Shown: positions 24,030 through 36,300 of the stretch, piece by piece | Numbering within the stretch: position 1 is the stretch's first letter | Layout: each line of letters starts with the position of its first letter | Source: Cunninghamia lanceolata | Taxonomy: Eukaryota > Streptophyta > Pinopsida > Cupressales > Cupressaceae | Length of the DNA: 64,000 nucleotides | Reading direction: 5' to 3' | Assembly (NCBI GenBank): GCA_027924645.1 | Contig: BSBN01001149.1 | Location: 4,526,001 to 4,590,000, forward strand | Made by a program: the position numbers and the translations under genes | The notes under the pieces: generated by a model | What the model saw: only the letters and a program-made list of their open reading frames with translations | What the model was told of the DNA's origin: nothing | Database searches by the model: none

Positions 24030-24715
24030 ATGAGCCAGGGATCAAAAAGAAGTCAGAACTGTGGACCAACCACTAGAGCCTAGTCAGCAGCTAATCTGGG
24101 AGTCTTGTTACCACCTTTATTTACCACCCCAAGAAGAAGGGCAAATCAACCAGCCAGAATACTAGGAATAGCCATGGCAGCTCCCGCTCCTCCAAATCCA
24201 CCATGAAACTTTGCAAATGTGAACAATAGCAGTCCTCTTGTTCTCCTGACACCACCAGACACTTGGGACCCAATCCCAGCTAATGCTTTGAAAGCATTAC
24301 CCAAGTACACTAGGGAAGAATCCAAGACTCCATGAGAACATCTCCAAGATGTGGCGGATGTTTGTGTTGTGCATTTCATCACAGAGAAAAATGTGGCTAT
24401 CAGGCTACTGGAAGCCTCTTTTAAGGGGAAGGCTCTAGATTGGTACAGGTCATTGGCCTCAAATTCCATCTCTACCTGGGATCAGTTGGGAGATGCCTTC
24501 TTTGCAAGATTCACAACATGTCCTAAATTGCCTTAGGGCTTATCTGGAGCATGAAACTTCTATTCTGAATTGTTGAGGTCTGTGGGTCGAAAATATTTGC
24601 ACACATCCGGACCAATTTGGGATATGGATGAACAGTAGGGACCAAGAACTGAGCCAACTGGGAGGTCCAAATCATCATGCCAAAAGTTTTAGATTCTCCC
24701 TTCTCCACTTGTCAG
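24030..24715 (+). pseudogene. gag: Gag fragment of the truncated LTR element
   Basis: A single frame from 24030 (MSQGSKRSQN) runs with several stops to about 24715. Around 24350-24530 it reads CVVHFITEKNVAIRLLEASF, GKALDWYRSL and STWDQLGDAFFARF, the pattern of the plant retrotransposon gag capsid domain. The usual zinc knuckle and protease are missing because of the deletion into the 3' LTR. The segment between the LTR and gag contains TTTTTGGCACACCCAATGGG, a plausible primer-binding region but not the common tRNA-Met type. Confidence 0.7.
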
Positions 24716-25061
24716 AGACATCTTATGTGTGATTATTGCAAATTCTCTGAATTTAGCCTCTGAGTTTAAATCTGTTCATAATCGGTTTATATTAATCATG
24801 CTCATTACTCTTTAATATAGTAGGAATCATAAATATTTAGTCACTGTGCTGATTATTGAATCAAATATAAGTCTGGCATATCGCCTTAGAAGTTATTTCA
24901 TATTGTATCTGTAATCTTTTTCTTTCTTCCCCTTTTCCCAAAACCCCGTTGAAAAAAGAAGAGCTAGCTTCTATAAAATCTGAAGGTTGTTCTGAGAGTC
25001 ATCCCACATTCTCAGAATCTCCCATGTTGGTGATGGATTAAACCCACAAATTTATGCATCA

Positions 25062-25405
25062 AACATAAAGTATTTTTTAATTTCAACTACAAAACATGGC
25101 TACATGCATAACCTTCCTATGAATAATTATTTTCAAATTTTACCTTTACCACCCATGATAATTAAAGTGACACTTCCTAAAATAGAAAATAATTGACCAT
25201 AATGCGATTAGAAAACTAAGCTTAATTGCATAAAAATAGTGACAAAAAGTGTTATGTTATGTGATAGACTTGGGTTTGGTCAAGCATTCTAATGGAAAAA
25301 CCTACATTACAGATCAAGCTATGGTACTTTTACAATGTAAAAAGTGGATCTTGGTATGGGTTGATCCAAATCATCTAGCTCCATTAGAGCCTCATGAAAT
25401 GGTAC
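25062..25405 (+). repeat. Duplicated segment, copy A, right half
   Basis: Matches 26800-27130, including CTACATGCATAACCTT, the run TTTACCTTTACCACCCATGA and TCTTGGTATGGGTTGATCC. Together with 22140-22440 it forms one segment interrupted by the LTR element. Confidence 0.8.
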
Positions 25406-25419
25406 TTTTACAAACATAA

Positions 25420-25580
25420 AGAAAGGTAGATAGAGTCATATAGAGAGAAGGCATAGAGGCAAAAAGAGATAAAAGAGAGAAATAAAGAGGGGTGAATGGA
25501 GAGAGAGTTAGACAAAGGGGGTCATAGAGATAGAAAGAGAGAGAAGGACATTGATAGAGAAATAGAGAGAGACTAATTTA
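25420..25580 (+). repeat. GA-rich low-complexity tract
   Basis: Purine-rich sequence of GAGAGAGA/GATAGAG type. Similar tracts lie at 27130-27240 and 27540-27625, next to the duplicated segment. Confidence 0.7.
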
Positions 25581-25584
25581 AAAT

Positions 25585-26395
25585 AGAGTTGTACCTATAG
25601 AAGACCTTAATGGACCTCCAACAAATATGCAATGATAAAGAGATTGATGGACATATGTTGGGCATTTGTAAAGCAACCACTTTTTACTTTTCACTCCACA
25701 CAATCCTTGCATACCAATTGCACACTTTGTTTTGATGTTATTTCTCACATAACTTTAATTTCTTATTTCTATGCAAAACAAATAGCACTGCATTCATTTG
25801 TAGCATTTATGTTTGCAAAAAAACTTAGTTTGATGCTACCAACTATTCATGGAGTCATATTGTCAGCTGTTATTGTGTTGTCAATTTATTGTTGCTGGCA
25901 TGTTTAAGGCCTGTTGCCCTGGGGGCTGTTTTGTATAGGGTTATGGACCCTCTTTTGCAGCTGAACTAATCAAAAACTATTCATGGAGTCATATGTTATG
26001 CATAAAAAAACTCTCTTAATGACCTCATAATTAACCTTAGGCATTGCTCCACTATATTCTAAAAAAATTATGGACTCAACAAATAGAATCACTGCCAGCA
26101 TACTCCTATAAAGATTTTATTGTCCATACATTATTATACCTATAATTCCTCCAAACTTCAGGATAGTTCCAAACTATTGCCAATATTTCTCACTATGTGC
26201 TACATTTGAGTTATGTCACTGCATTGTTTTCTTTCAATATTTCTTCTCTTATTTTTCGGGTGAGGTCTGAACTTTCAAATACAAATGGTAGGATCCCATG
26301 ATATTTTCATATATGATTTTTACTATTCCCATTTATAAATTTTAGTTTCTAAGATATTAAAATGTTGTTATTTCTACTAATTAGTTGCCAGTTAC
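25585..26395. other. Non-coding spacer
   Basis: Unique AT-rich sequence between the two copies of the duplicated segment. The open frame at 25632-25907 shows no recognisable domain. Confidence 0.35.
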
Positions 26396-26399
26396 AATC

Positions 26400-27130
26400 C
26401 TAGGATTATTTCATCTCCTTTTGCAAGGATTGAGTGAAAGCATAGAGAATGTGTAGAAAATCAAATTTCATAAAAGAAAGCATTTATGTTTAGAAAAGGA
26501 TTACTATGAAGACCATCAAAATAAACCATTTCAGAAGATAAATCTCAAAGATATTGTCTTCAAAAGGTTTGTCTATAGAAAATAAAGATTAAATCTTTGT
26601 TCACCACACCATGTTAAAGGATTGATTGGATTTAGAGTTCCAAATTACCTTGTGGATGGGTAGTGGAAGCTTAAAGAGATTGAGAAAGGCCCACCAAACT
26701 TTTACTTTTAATATGTCTATAGTATGCAAAAGGATGTATGGGCAAACTATATCCTTATTTATGTATGATGTTGAACTAAGATTTGTGAATTCAAAGTAAA
26801 CTTTAGTTTCAAGTAGAGAACATGTCTACATGCATAACCTTATTATGAATAATTATTTTTAGATTTTACCTTTACCACCCATGACAATTAAAGAGACATT
26901 TCCTAAAACACAAAATCATTGGCCATCATGGAATTACAAAACTAAGCTTAACTACATAAACATAGTAGAAAAAAGTGTTTCATTGTATGATAGACTTAAG
27001 ACTATGTTCAAGTATTCTAATGCAAAACCCTACATTAATGATTAGTCTATGGTGCTTTTACAATGTAAAAAGTGGAGCTTGGTATGGGTTGGTCTAGATC
27101 ATCTAGCTCCACTAGACCCTCATGAAATGG
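26400..27130 (+). repeat. Duplicated segment, copy B, uninterrupted
   Basis: Homologous to 22140-22440 plus 25062-25405 and serves as the empty-site reference for the LTR insertion. A shorter internal re-duplication of the CTTGGTATGGGTTGGTCC portion follows at about 27155-27200. Confidence 0.8.
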
Positions 27131-27539
27131 AAAGAGAGATAAAGAAAAGAGAGAGTGACTTGGTATGGGTTGGTCCAAATAATCTAGCTCCACTGGAGTG
27201 GGAGAGAGGTAGAGATAAAAGATATAAAGGGAAAGAGCATCTACAAATACAAATAAATCAAATAGTCATTTCATGCCAATGATCCAAAGTGAAGTCCAGA
27301 TTGGTACAAAATGAAGGTGTCATTATTCTATCAAGTTACACTTGAATGCATTGCATAGCTTACATAAGTTACAATTCATGGAAGTCCATATAAAATAGAA
27401 AAATGCTTCCCCTCTAGCTCATCCCTTGTGTTCTTATTGTTGCTTATCAAATTATTAAAGAGGCTTCCACCTATTATGAAATCAAAACCTCCAATTTAAT
27501 TAATCATTTCATCAAGTCTTCATTTTGTAAAATTTTGCA

Positions 27540-27625
27540 CATCTTGGGAGGGAGAAGGGGGGCGAAGAGAGAAATATGGATAGAGGCAGAAGGGAAGATA
27601 GAGATGGAGAGAGAGAGGCCCTTAA
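27540..27625 (+). repeat. GA-rich tract
   Basis: GGGAGGGAGAAGGGG followed by GAGAGA-type sequence; low complexity. Confidence 0.6.
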
Positions 27626-27674
27626 TATTAAATCACTCCCCTCACCTTTTTAATAGAAGGCTTATATAAAAAAA

Positions 27675-27790
27675 ATTATTTGACAAAAATACAAATTTTA
27701 GGACATTGATATTTTTTAAAATACATTTTTTTATTTGACACAAATACAAATTTTGGGACATTGATATTTTTAAAATACATTTTTTTCCTT
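27675..27790 (+). repeat. 57-bp tandem duplication
   Basis: TTTGACAAAAATACAAATTT followed by GGACATTGATATTTTT and AAAATACATTTTTTT is present twice in a row with few differences. Confidence 0.8.
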
Positions 27791-28950
27791 TTGTATAGGT
27801 ATTTGTCAGTTTTCCTTCTCTATAGGTATTTTGTAAAAAATGGTGTGCATTCTATGTCATGTTCCTTTTATAAAAGTCTTGCTAAGAATGCATGTCATTT
27901 TTGAGGCCTCGAGATCATTCCCATATCATCTACAAATTTAGATAAATCAAAAAAAAATTCTCTTCAAATTTAATATTTTTAGACGATTGTTAATCTCAAT
28001 CTAAAATTATAGCATCTCTAAATTTAATTTTAATCTATTTGACCTCCAAATTATGCAAAGGTGTGAAATTATAAAAGTAATGAATGTCACTAAGTTTGAT
28101 CGATCGTTGTATCATGTGACGTCCCATGAGAGGATGCATGATGATACATTAGATGACAAATAAACATGATGTAGGTGGTGGTCATTCTTATATTTGCAAG
28201 AGTTCATATTAAATGATGACAAATATGAGCCTTGTGATAAAACAAACATACATTCTTCAAATAGTATGCATATGTGATGATTAATGGCATGCAAGTGAAC
28301 AAGCATATAAAAAGGGGATGAATGCAAATAGAGACTAGACACCAAACATTCAAGCTCACACATTTGAAGTAGCTACTAAGCAAAACATAGAGATCTTGAA
28401 ATCCATTAAGATTATACAAATTAATTCATGACACTCAATAAAACAAAAAAATGGCATGGTCCATACAAAAACAAGACAATCATCATTCACTTAAAGACAT
28501 GGCAATTAAACTTGCACAACTCTTTGGTGTACCCATTGCACACCAAGGTGCGATTGCTAGTTTAAACTCTTGCAATCACAAATTTTAAAATGTATATATT
28601 TGGATTAAAAAATTTGTGATTTAAGTTTTTAAATCTAAAATATTAAATATTAGGTATTTGGCCAAACAATTTCCAATAAATTTATTAATTTGTATATTTG
28701 AATTGTAATTTGCATTTTGAATGCGAAGCCTAAGATAAAATACCTTGCCTTGCAAAAAAAAAAAGAATCAAAATATTTAAACTTTAATGACTATTTAAAT
28801 TTTATTATCAAGTTAAAGTTTAAATTTTAAATATTGAATAAACTTTTAATATTTAAACTTTAAATTGATTTATGATTTACCAGTATTCAAGTTTAAGCAA
28901 ATGCAACTTTGACCAACATTAAACGCAACTCAAACTTGTTCTCCCTAAAC
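27791..28950. other. AT-rich spacer
   Basis: No recognisable genes. Open frames at 28112-28419 lack motifs. The part from 28560 to 28900 is made of TTTAAATATT-type words. Confidence 0.4.
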
Positions 28951-28959
28951 CAAAATATG

Positions 28960-30190
28960 AAGGTGAATGATTAGTGAAGCTAGAGGCTAAGATACAAAAT
29001 ACTAGGGAGAAACTTAGGGAAGTGGAAATTCCTTGGAGATGGCTAGAACAAAATTGACTACCTTAAGAGATCAAATAAATCAATAAGTGTCCATAAAAGA
29101 GGAGCTAACTAAGTAGCTAGAGAGTACATAGTCAAAACTACTCCAAGAAATAATAGATAAGGGTGTGTGGGTAGAACTTGAGATTGATATGAGCTAAAAT
29201 AGAAGGTTCGAGAACAAAATTATCGGTTGGAAAGATGTTAGACTCAACTGGAAGTGCAGACCTAGAAAATTAAAGGGCTAAGAGACAAGTAGGAGGACTC
29301 AGATTCTAGGTTGAAGGCATCAAAATAGGAAGTACAAGCATTGATATCCCACACAAGTGAGCTAGAAGAATCTCCAAAATTTTAGGAACTCCTCAAAGCC
29401 CTGAGAGGAACATTCTAGACATCTATATAGATAAGTCTACTCGCTTTGATCCCAACCCTTCAATTTATTGAAATGGCAACAAGTCTTAATGATATGATAC
29501 TCAAAGAAATCAACGCCACGGAGACAAACCTAGTTCCAATTGAAAAAAAAATGGATCATGCCACTAAAAGTTGTGTGATGTGTCCATTGTCAATCTAAAA
29601 GTAGTTGGGATCCATAACAGAATGAATGCTAGGTAGAAGCTCGATGATGTTTTAGACATGAGATGTGCTACCTAGTTCTACAAGGATTAATATGAAACAG
29701 TCACTTGAAAAGCCTAGGAAATGAGACACAACATAAAGATCCTAGTCCAAAAAGGGTTGTCTTCTCCCTAGATTGAGAACCAAGAACTCATAAGCTTTGA
29801 TAATTACTAGGAGCAACTCCAATGCAAGGTCTAGGATGACTCTAAAGCATGTGCTTCATTACTTGTGGAAAGGGCGAGAGTAACGGTCAAGGAGTGGTCA
29901 TATTTGAAGGTGCTAGCAAGGGACAATTCCTTTCAAATGCAAAATGTCTTGTATCAACCTATTGTGGAACTAGAAAGGTGTTTTAAACTTTTAAAGTGAA
30001 TAAAAGTCCTAACAATGGAGGTGCTAGAGTAGTTGTTTGTCTCTCTTCCGAAATTGTAAATAGTTAAACTATTTTGTTTTGTAAAATTGAATCTATTGTC
30101 CAATGGATGCATGAATAGTTTGGGATTGATGCTCTTTCCTATGGAAAAATTCCCTATGAGTCGCCAAAACTGTACTGGATTTTCCACTAC
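28960..30190 (+). pseudogene. Heavily decayed coding remnant, unrecognised
   Basis: The base composition changes to that of former coding sequence. Short frames with Lys/Glu/Leu-rich heptad-like stretches are seen, such as KLEAKIQNTREKLREVE near 28978, and ATSLNDMILKEINATETNLV near 29472. Stops are frequent in every frame. A coiled-coil gag-like or structural protein is possible. I see no catalytic motif and cannot name a family. Confidence 0.35.
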
Positions 30191-31230
30191 ATGTAGTTGT
30201 TATTTATTTTAGCCTTAACTTTTACATATTGTTTGCATACTGATGTTCTTTCCTTGCTTTTGAATAATTTGTTGTGATTTTGTTTAAGAGTGGAGTTTAG
30301 ATTGCAAGGTTAAAGGTTTGGGTTCCACGTGAATCGATTGATTTGCTATTTCATGAACCTCATCTAATGGTCCATGGGCCTTTTAACAAAAGAGCCAAGC
30401 CTAAAAGGGTCAAGCTCTTGTCATTGGTCCAACTGATGCAGGAGCATCCACGGTCAATGGCAATCTTGTATCACCAAAAATATTGTTATTTTAATTTGGT
30501 TTGTTTTCAATAAGTTTTATGGTCTTGGGAAATAATATTTTAATTTGTAACAAATGTAATTTCCCTTGGGTGCAATTGTAAATGTAATGTTGGTGGGATT
30601 TGACTGATTTTGTCATAAGTGGGGCTGCCAAGAATCTTGGAATTGATTTCCAAGAGGTGGGGCCAGAAGCTTTGCATGTTGTTGCATGTCTGGGTCATTA
30701 TTATGAAACCCAGTCTCAGTAAAATGGGAATAGCTTTCTCATTTCTTATCGAAATTGCAAAACTTAAAATGTTCTAGAAAGATGGAAAGAAGGTACACAA
30801 ACCTAGAAGCCATTTTAGAAAATCCCAAAAATTGATGGAGCAATGACAAGTTGGAAGTGACGGGTTTTTCTTCTGGATTTATGGAGATTGTTTTGAGAAA
30901 CCAATAATGGTTTTCTTCTCACCCAATTTCTACATATTGAGGATTGCTCATTTGGGAGAGAGGGTTTTGGATGAAGATATTTGCATAGCCAGATGCTGCC
31001 AGTATGAGTCCAGATTGATGAAGACAAAAAAATGTTGCAAGTGTGGATTGTATCTCTCAGAAGCTCATATGTTTCCATATTTTGTAATGAAATTTTAGAT
31101 TGCATAAATATTATTACGCATATTTCTCTTCTTCTATTTGATGTTCATTTTTATTTTCATCCTTCTTTCAGAGGCTTGTGAATTGTTTTGTTGCATATTT
31201 CTAAGTGAAGACTATCCCCTCTACATCAAT

Positions 31231-31242
31231 TGGTATCAGAGC
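31231..31242 (+). other. tRNA-Met primer-binding site
   Basis: TGGTATCAGAGC directly after the 5' LTR with a two-base gap; the typical plant LTR-retrotransposon arrangement. Confidence 0.9.
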
Positions 31243-31398
31243 TCAGAAGGTCTGGGAGAGAGAGTTTGGTTTTGTATTTGTGTGTTTGTGCAGGTTGAAG
31301 AGAGAACCCAGTTGCCAAAAGACTAGGTAGAGGAAAAGAGAAGAGACCTAGGTGAGGCAAAGACAAGAGGAAGCAAGGAGAAACTTGCTAGAGGAAAT

Positions 31399-32248
31399 AT
31401 GGATTTGTTTAGAAGGTACTTGCAGGCTGGGGGTTCACAAAAGAAGAAGCAAGAAGAAAAAGAGAGGAAGAGGAAAGAGGAAAAGATGAGACAAATAGAG
31501 GTTGAGAAAGAGATAAGAGAACTGAGGCAAGCTATGGAAGAGATGGAAAAAGATATGGAAAGAATAGTTCAGCAGTTGCAAAGTTGGCACTTATTAGTGA
31601 AGAGGAAGGTTACATGGCCAATTAGAAAGATTATACAAAGAAGAATGAGACAAGCAAGGACAGCAGCAATAGAAGAGGTAAAAAATGAAATAGTGAGTAT
31701 ACCTATGATTGTTTTGACATCAAGCAATGAAGAAGACAAAGTAGACATGGTTGAGGATGAGAAGAAGGTTGTAGTCATTGTAGATCATGAGGTTGTAGCA
31801 ATCGAGAATGAGCATGAAGAAGATGGGGCAGCAGACAATGGTGATTAAAAGGTTACAAAGAAAGAGGTAATACATAATATTTTTTATTTTTATGATGAAG
31901 ATGAGAGTAGAGTGTATGAAGATGAAAAGATTGCAGTAGATAGTGAGTATATAGATGTTGTAGCAGCAGCAATAGAGGAACAGGTGAAAGAGGTAAGATT
32001 GTATTCTTTTGAATTTGTGAAGGATGATTTACATGTGAGTGTAGAAGAAGAGTTAGTGAATGCAGAAGAGATAGTACAGTTGGATGTTGTTAGTGTTGAT
32101 TTGTATGCAGGGAAAGATTTGTGTGATGTTGCAGAGGATAGTGCAGATGCATGTTGGTGGAGGAGGTCAAGTTACAGTGATTCCATGTTGAGAAAGAGGA
32201 GTGCAAAGCAGAGTTGGTGGAGTATGGGAAGTATTCCAGATAGATGCT
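31399..32248 (+). pseudogene. Acidic coiled-coil ORF of the LARD-like element, one in-frame stop
   Basis: The start MDLFRRYLQAGG at 31399 opens a frame of about 283 codons interrupted by a single TAA at 31846-31848, then continuing in the same frame to TAG at 32248. Residues 15-60 are a Lys/Glu-rich coiled coil (EKERKRKEEKMRQIEVEKEI). The rest is very acidic, with DE/VV blocks. There is no zinc knuckle or catalytic motif. It sits where gag would be and may be a reduced gag or an unrelated packaging protein. I recognise no homologue. The one stop could come from a CAA-to-TAA transition. Confidence 0.6.
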
Positions 32249-32924
32249 AGAAAAAGAGAAAAAAAAAAGAGATGAATTTCTTGTGCACATATTTGTGAGT
32301 GTATGCTCACAAACTTCTTACCCTGGGTGTCTGATGCAGGAGCATCCACGATCAATGGCAATCTTGCATCACCAAAAATATTGTTATTTTAATTTGGTTT
32401 GTTTTTAATAAGTTTTATGGGCTTGGGAAATAATATTTTAATTTACAACAAATGTAATTTCCCTTGGGTACAATTGTAAATATAATTTTGGTGGGATTTA
32501 ATTGATTTTGGCATAAGTGGGGCTGCCAAGAATCTTGGAATTGATTTCCAAGAGGTGGGGCCAGAAGCTTTGCATGTTGTTGCATGTCTGGGTCGTTATT
32601 ATGAAACTCAGTCTCGGTAAAATAGACATAATTTTCTCATTTCTTATATAAATTGAAAATTTTAAAATGTTCTAGAAAGATAGAAAGAATGCACACAAAA
32701 CCCAGAAACTGTTTTAGAAAATCTTGAAAATTGAGGGAGCAATGACAGGTTGGAAGTGACGGGTTTTTCTTGTGGATTTATGGAGGTTGTTTTGAGAAAC
32801 CAATAATGGTTTTCTTCTCACCCAATTTCTACATATTAAGGATTGCTCATTTGGGACAGAGGGTTTTGGATGAAGATATTTGCATAGCCATATGCTACCA
32901 GTATGAGTCCAGATTGATGAATAT

Positions 32925-33350
32925 GACTGTCACACTAGAAAGATTGCTTGTGAACCTCCAAACCACGAACCACTTGAGTTGAGGATACACACCAACATCC
33001 CAAACATACCTCTAAAACTGCAGACCATAATATTCCAATGCGGAGTAATCCGGACAAAATTCATGTCACTCTGTTACCTCTGAACAACTATAAAAACCTG
33101 GTTCTACTTAGATGGCCATAACTTCACCAATACTTCATGCGGACCTCTCAAATCTTAATTGGAGCAACTTCAGACAATCCTCTACAAACCCTTTAGTTTG
33201 CAGATTTTGATTTTCATTTCACTAGAAATGTGGAGCAATAGATACTTTACTGGTCTGCACTGTCTTCACTGTCTCTGACAAGGAGGTATGTTAAAATCAA
33301 TGACAACACATCATAGGAACATATTTGCAACATCCCTTGCCCAGAATTTA
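32925..33350. other. Spacer between the LTR fragment and the G-patch gene
   Basis: Contains CTATAAAAACC near 33089, a possible TATA box about 260 bp before the next frame. Otherwise nothing identifiable. Confidence 0.35.
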
Positions 33351-33352
33351 TC

Positions 33353-36300
33353 ATGGTCTATGCCCACAATTATGATGATAACAAAAGAGAAATTGTAAAT
33401 AAAGATACCAAAGAAGAAATTTTATCCATTAATGCAGAAGAATTTGGAAAAGTGTTGGGGTTTACAACCAAAGAATTTGGAGACGTCCACATTGACCTAG
33501 AAAAGCTTGCTAGTGATTATGAAGTAGTGGATGAAAGGGACAAAAATATTTTCCTAAATAAAATAGTTCAAGAAAGAAACAAGTTGAAAGGTAACCATAA
33601 GCCTCCTTATCCTTTGGAAATTTTTAGATCATGGGCTCAGGATACTATTTCTACGCTAGCATTTTGCCTCAGACTAGATAGCAATTGGGAAGTGGATGCA
33701 AGCCTCCTTGAAATGGTATATAATATCCATTATGGTATTGGTGTACATGTCAAATATAAATTTATTGAGCACATTGTAGAATCCATGCAAAAACAATTTT
33801 TAATGATTAAATGAGGTTCCACCAAGACATTTAGGTTCACAACCTACTTGTGCTATTTTTTTAATTCAAATTTAGTGGAATGTTTCAGACCAACAAGATT
33901 TAGGTTTAGCCCTATAGTAATGCTAAGGACAAGAAAATGGCTCCAATATATGATTGGACCACTAAGATAAGGATGCATGATTCTCTAAGGAACTACAATC
34001 ATTTTGTAGACTAATTTTTGGTTCCATTGCATCAAGCAATTACAAATAGTCCAATGCCTAGATTGCCTATATCATGTAGAGATAGCATTCAACTAGGAAG
34101 AGAAATACAATTGGCTGATTGGTACTTATTAGAAGAATATACTATGCTAAGATTTTATGGATCAAGAATAGAGCCAAACAAACTTCCAATACATGTGATA
34201 GAAAGGATTTTTGCATTGGAATATGTAAGGTAGATGCATAGTACTAATGAACTACACTTTGTCGGTCAGCAAAAGAAGACCTTATTTCCTTCTTTACCTG
34301 TTTCATTGGAGGATTCACATTGGAGAGAAAAGCATTTAAGGTGGTACATGGTCTTTTGAAATTTTTTAATTTTGATGTTGTCTATCACTGGCAGTATGAT
34401 CCATGTGACACCATTAAAATAATGATTGTGGCCAATAGGAATGCTACAAATAGAATTCAACATAAAAGTAAACCCTTTCTTCAAAACTTGAGAAATAAGG
34501 ATTCTTGGGATGAGGTCAAAATAGCAATGGAGAAAACTACTACTAAGAAAGGTATTTCTTTTGAACAATTGTTAGCAAAAATTATGGCATTGCACCAAAA
34601 TACAGGAGCACTAGCAGAGAATGAAATCAGGAGGTACAACAATTTTTATGGAAAAAGTGATAAACCATCTATTAGAGTAAAAATGCCAGATCCTCTAGAT
34701 AAGTCTGTTACAAGAAAAAATTGGTCACGATCAAAAATTACTGCCTTTTGGTCTATGAGGAAGGAGCTAGGTGAACCAAGAACTGTTGCAAAGTATGAAT
34801 AAATCAATGAAGATGATGAGTTTAGCAAATTGTGGAATATAGAGCATCCCAATGAACATGAAGATGAAAAATCTGATGATGAACCTGATGATGATAGGGA
34901 TGAACAAAGCAATTTCAAACCTAGTTTAATTCAAGCCTAAAAAAAAGCATATGCTTCAGGAGCAGCCATAGCTAAAAATATGGGTTATCGAGGTGGTGGT
35001 TTGGGGTCCCAAGGACAAGGCATTTGGAACCCAATAGATGTAGTCACTAGAAAACTAGTTGATAAATGAGGCCTTGGAGCTCATAAAATAGACCAAGGGC
35101 ATACAAGTACAGCTGAAAGAATTCATTTTGTTATAGGTTCAAATCCTAATCCTCATGGTCAAATGCAATCACAACTTGGACATGCCCATGGTGGAGAGCC
35201 TAGTGCAACTAGCACTACCACTGGTGGAGAACTTAGTCAACATGTGCTGCAACAACAGGTCCAACAACAAATTACACACAAGAGGACACCAATACAAGAT
35301 ACCACACAAACACTCAGTGATCAAGGGATACAAAAGAGACAAAGGATTATGGCAGGTCTAAGTCCAACTACCAGTTCCACCATAAAGGAGTTATTTCCAG
35401 ACACTCCCCTAGTTAGTGTGGTTGCAACAGAAATTATAAGTATTCCTATTCCTTCACCATTCAAGCATTCCATTATTCCTATGTCCCTAGGTTTTGATCA
35501 CATTCAAGAGTTTAAAAATAAACCAGAATTGTATAACAAAAAAGAAGCAACTGATGGAGAGTGTGTCTGTTGTAACTTCAGAGCTTGCAACAACCATGAT
35601 ATTACCCACATTTGACACAAATTTAGAAATCATGGAGTACACAATTGTTGTTCCCACAGTTCAAAATAAACCAGAAAATCAGATGGATCGGTCTAAATTT
35701 TAGGTGAGCAGTTTGCAATTTGATTTTTCTAGATTAAAAAATACTAACAAAATTAATATATCAAAGAAGAACAATGAATTGGTGTACACATCATTGCTAA
35801 AGCATGATAAAGAGAAAAAAGTTGCAGAATCAAATGGAAAAATTACATGCAGACTTAGCAAATGAGAAAGCAGTAGATAACAAGAGCAAGGAACCTCTTA
35901 GTAAGTTGTTTCTTTTGTTTATTCTTAAAAACTCATACTCTAGTTTTTTGGTTATGCTGTTAAACTGTTGTTATCTGGTTGTTTGAGGCTTTGTGCCTAT
36001 TTTTCTACCTTTTGGATTTTGTTATCGGGATCTGCACCTGAGTTTGCAACTTATGAATATCAAAAACAAGAGCAATGAATTAGAAAAAATAATTAAAAAA
36101 TCTGCCTCTACATCAACAAGCAAAGACGATAAACAAACAAAGGTGGAATTGAATGGACTGAAGCAAAGGTTAAATGAGAGAAAAAAGAAATATGATGAGC
36201 AAAAATCCACTTTAGAAAAATTAACACAAAGCATTGGGAAAGCAAATGAATGGCGGGAACAAAAATTAGAGAAAGAGAGAAAAAAATGAAACATTGGTCG

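Larger units (their letters stand above)
22441..25061 (+). mobile_element. Truncated LTR retrotransposon inserted in copy A
   Basis: A complete 5' LTR (22441-23976, 1536 bp, starting TGTAGAG and ending CATCA), a gag region (24030-24715) and only the last 336 bp or so of the 3' LTR (24726-25061) are present. The two LTR copies match closely in the shared 340 bp. Copy B at 26400-27130 shows the empty site, so the boundaries are well defined. TCAAA occurs at both edges and may be the target duplication, though one base does not fit exactly. Polymerase is absent; the deletion joins gag to the middle of the 3' LTR. Confidence 0.8.
30434..32921 (+). mobile_element. Non-autonomous LTR element (LARD-like) with a gag-like ORF
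   Basis: The 5' LTR is 30434-31228 (795 bp, beginning TGATGCAGGAGCATCCACG). It is followed two bases later by TGGTATCAGAGC at 31231, the standard primer-binding site complementary to initiator tRNA-Met. The 3' LTR starts at 32332 with the same TGATGCAGGAGCATCCACG and matches until about 32921, where it is cut off. The interior is only about 1.1 kb and encodes no protease, RT or integrase, so mobility would have depended on another element. The LTR copies are similar but visibly diverged. Confidence 0.85.
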
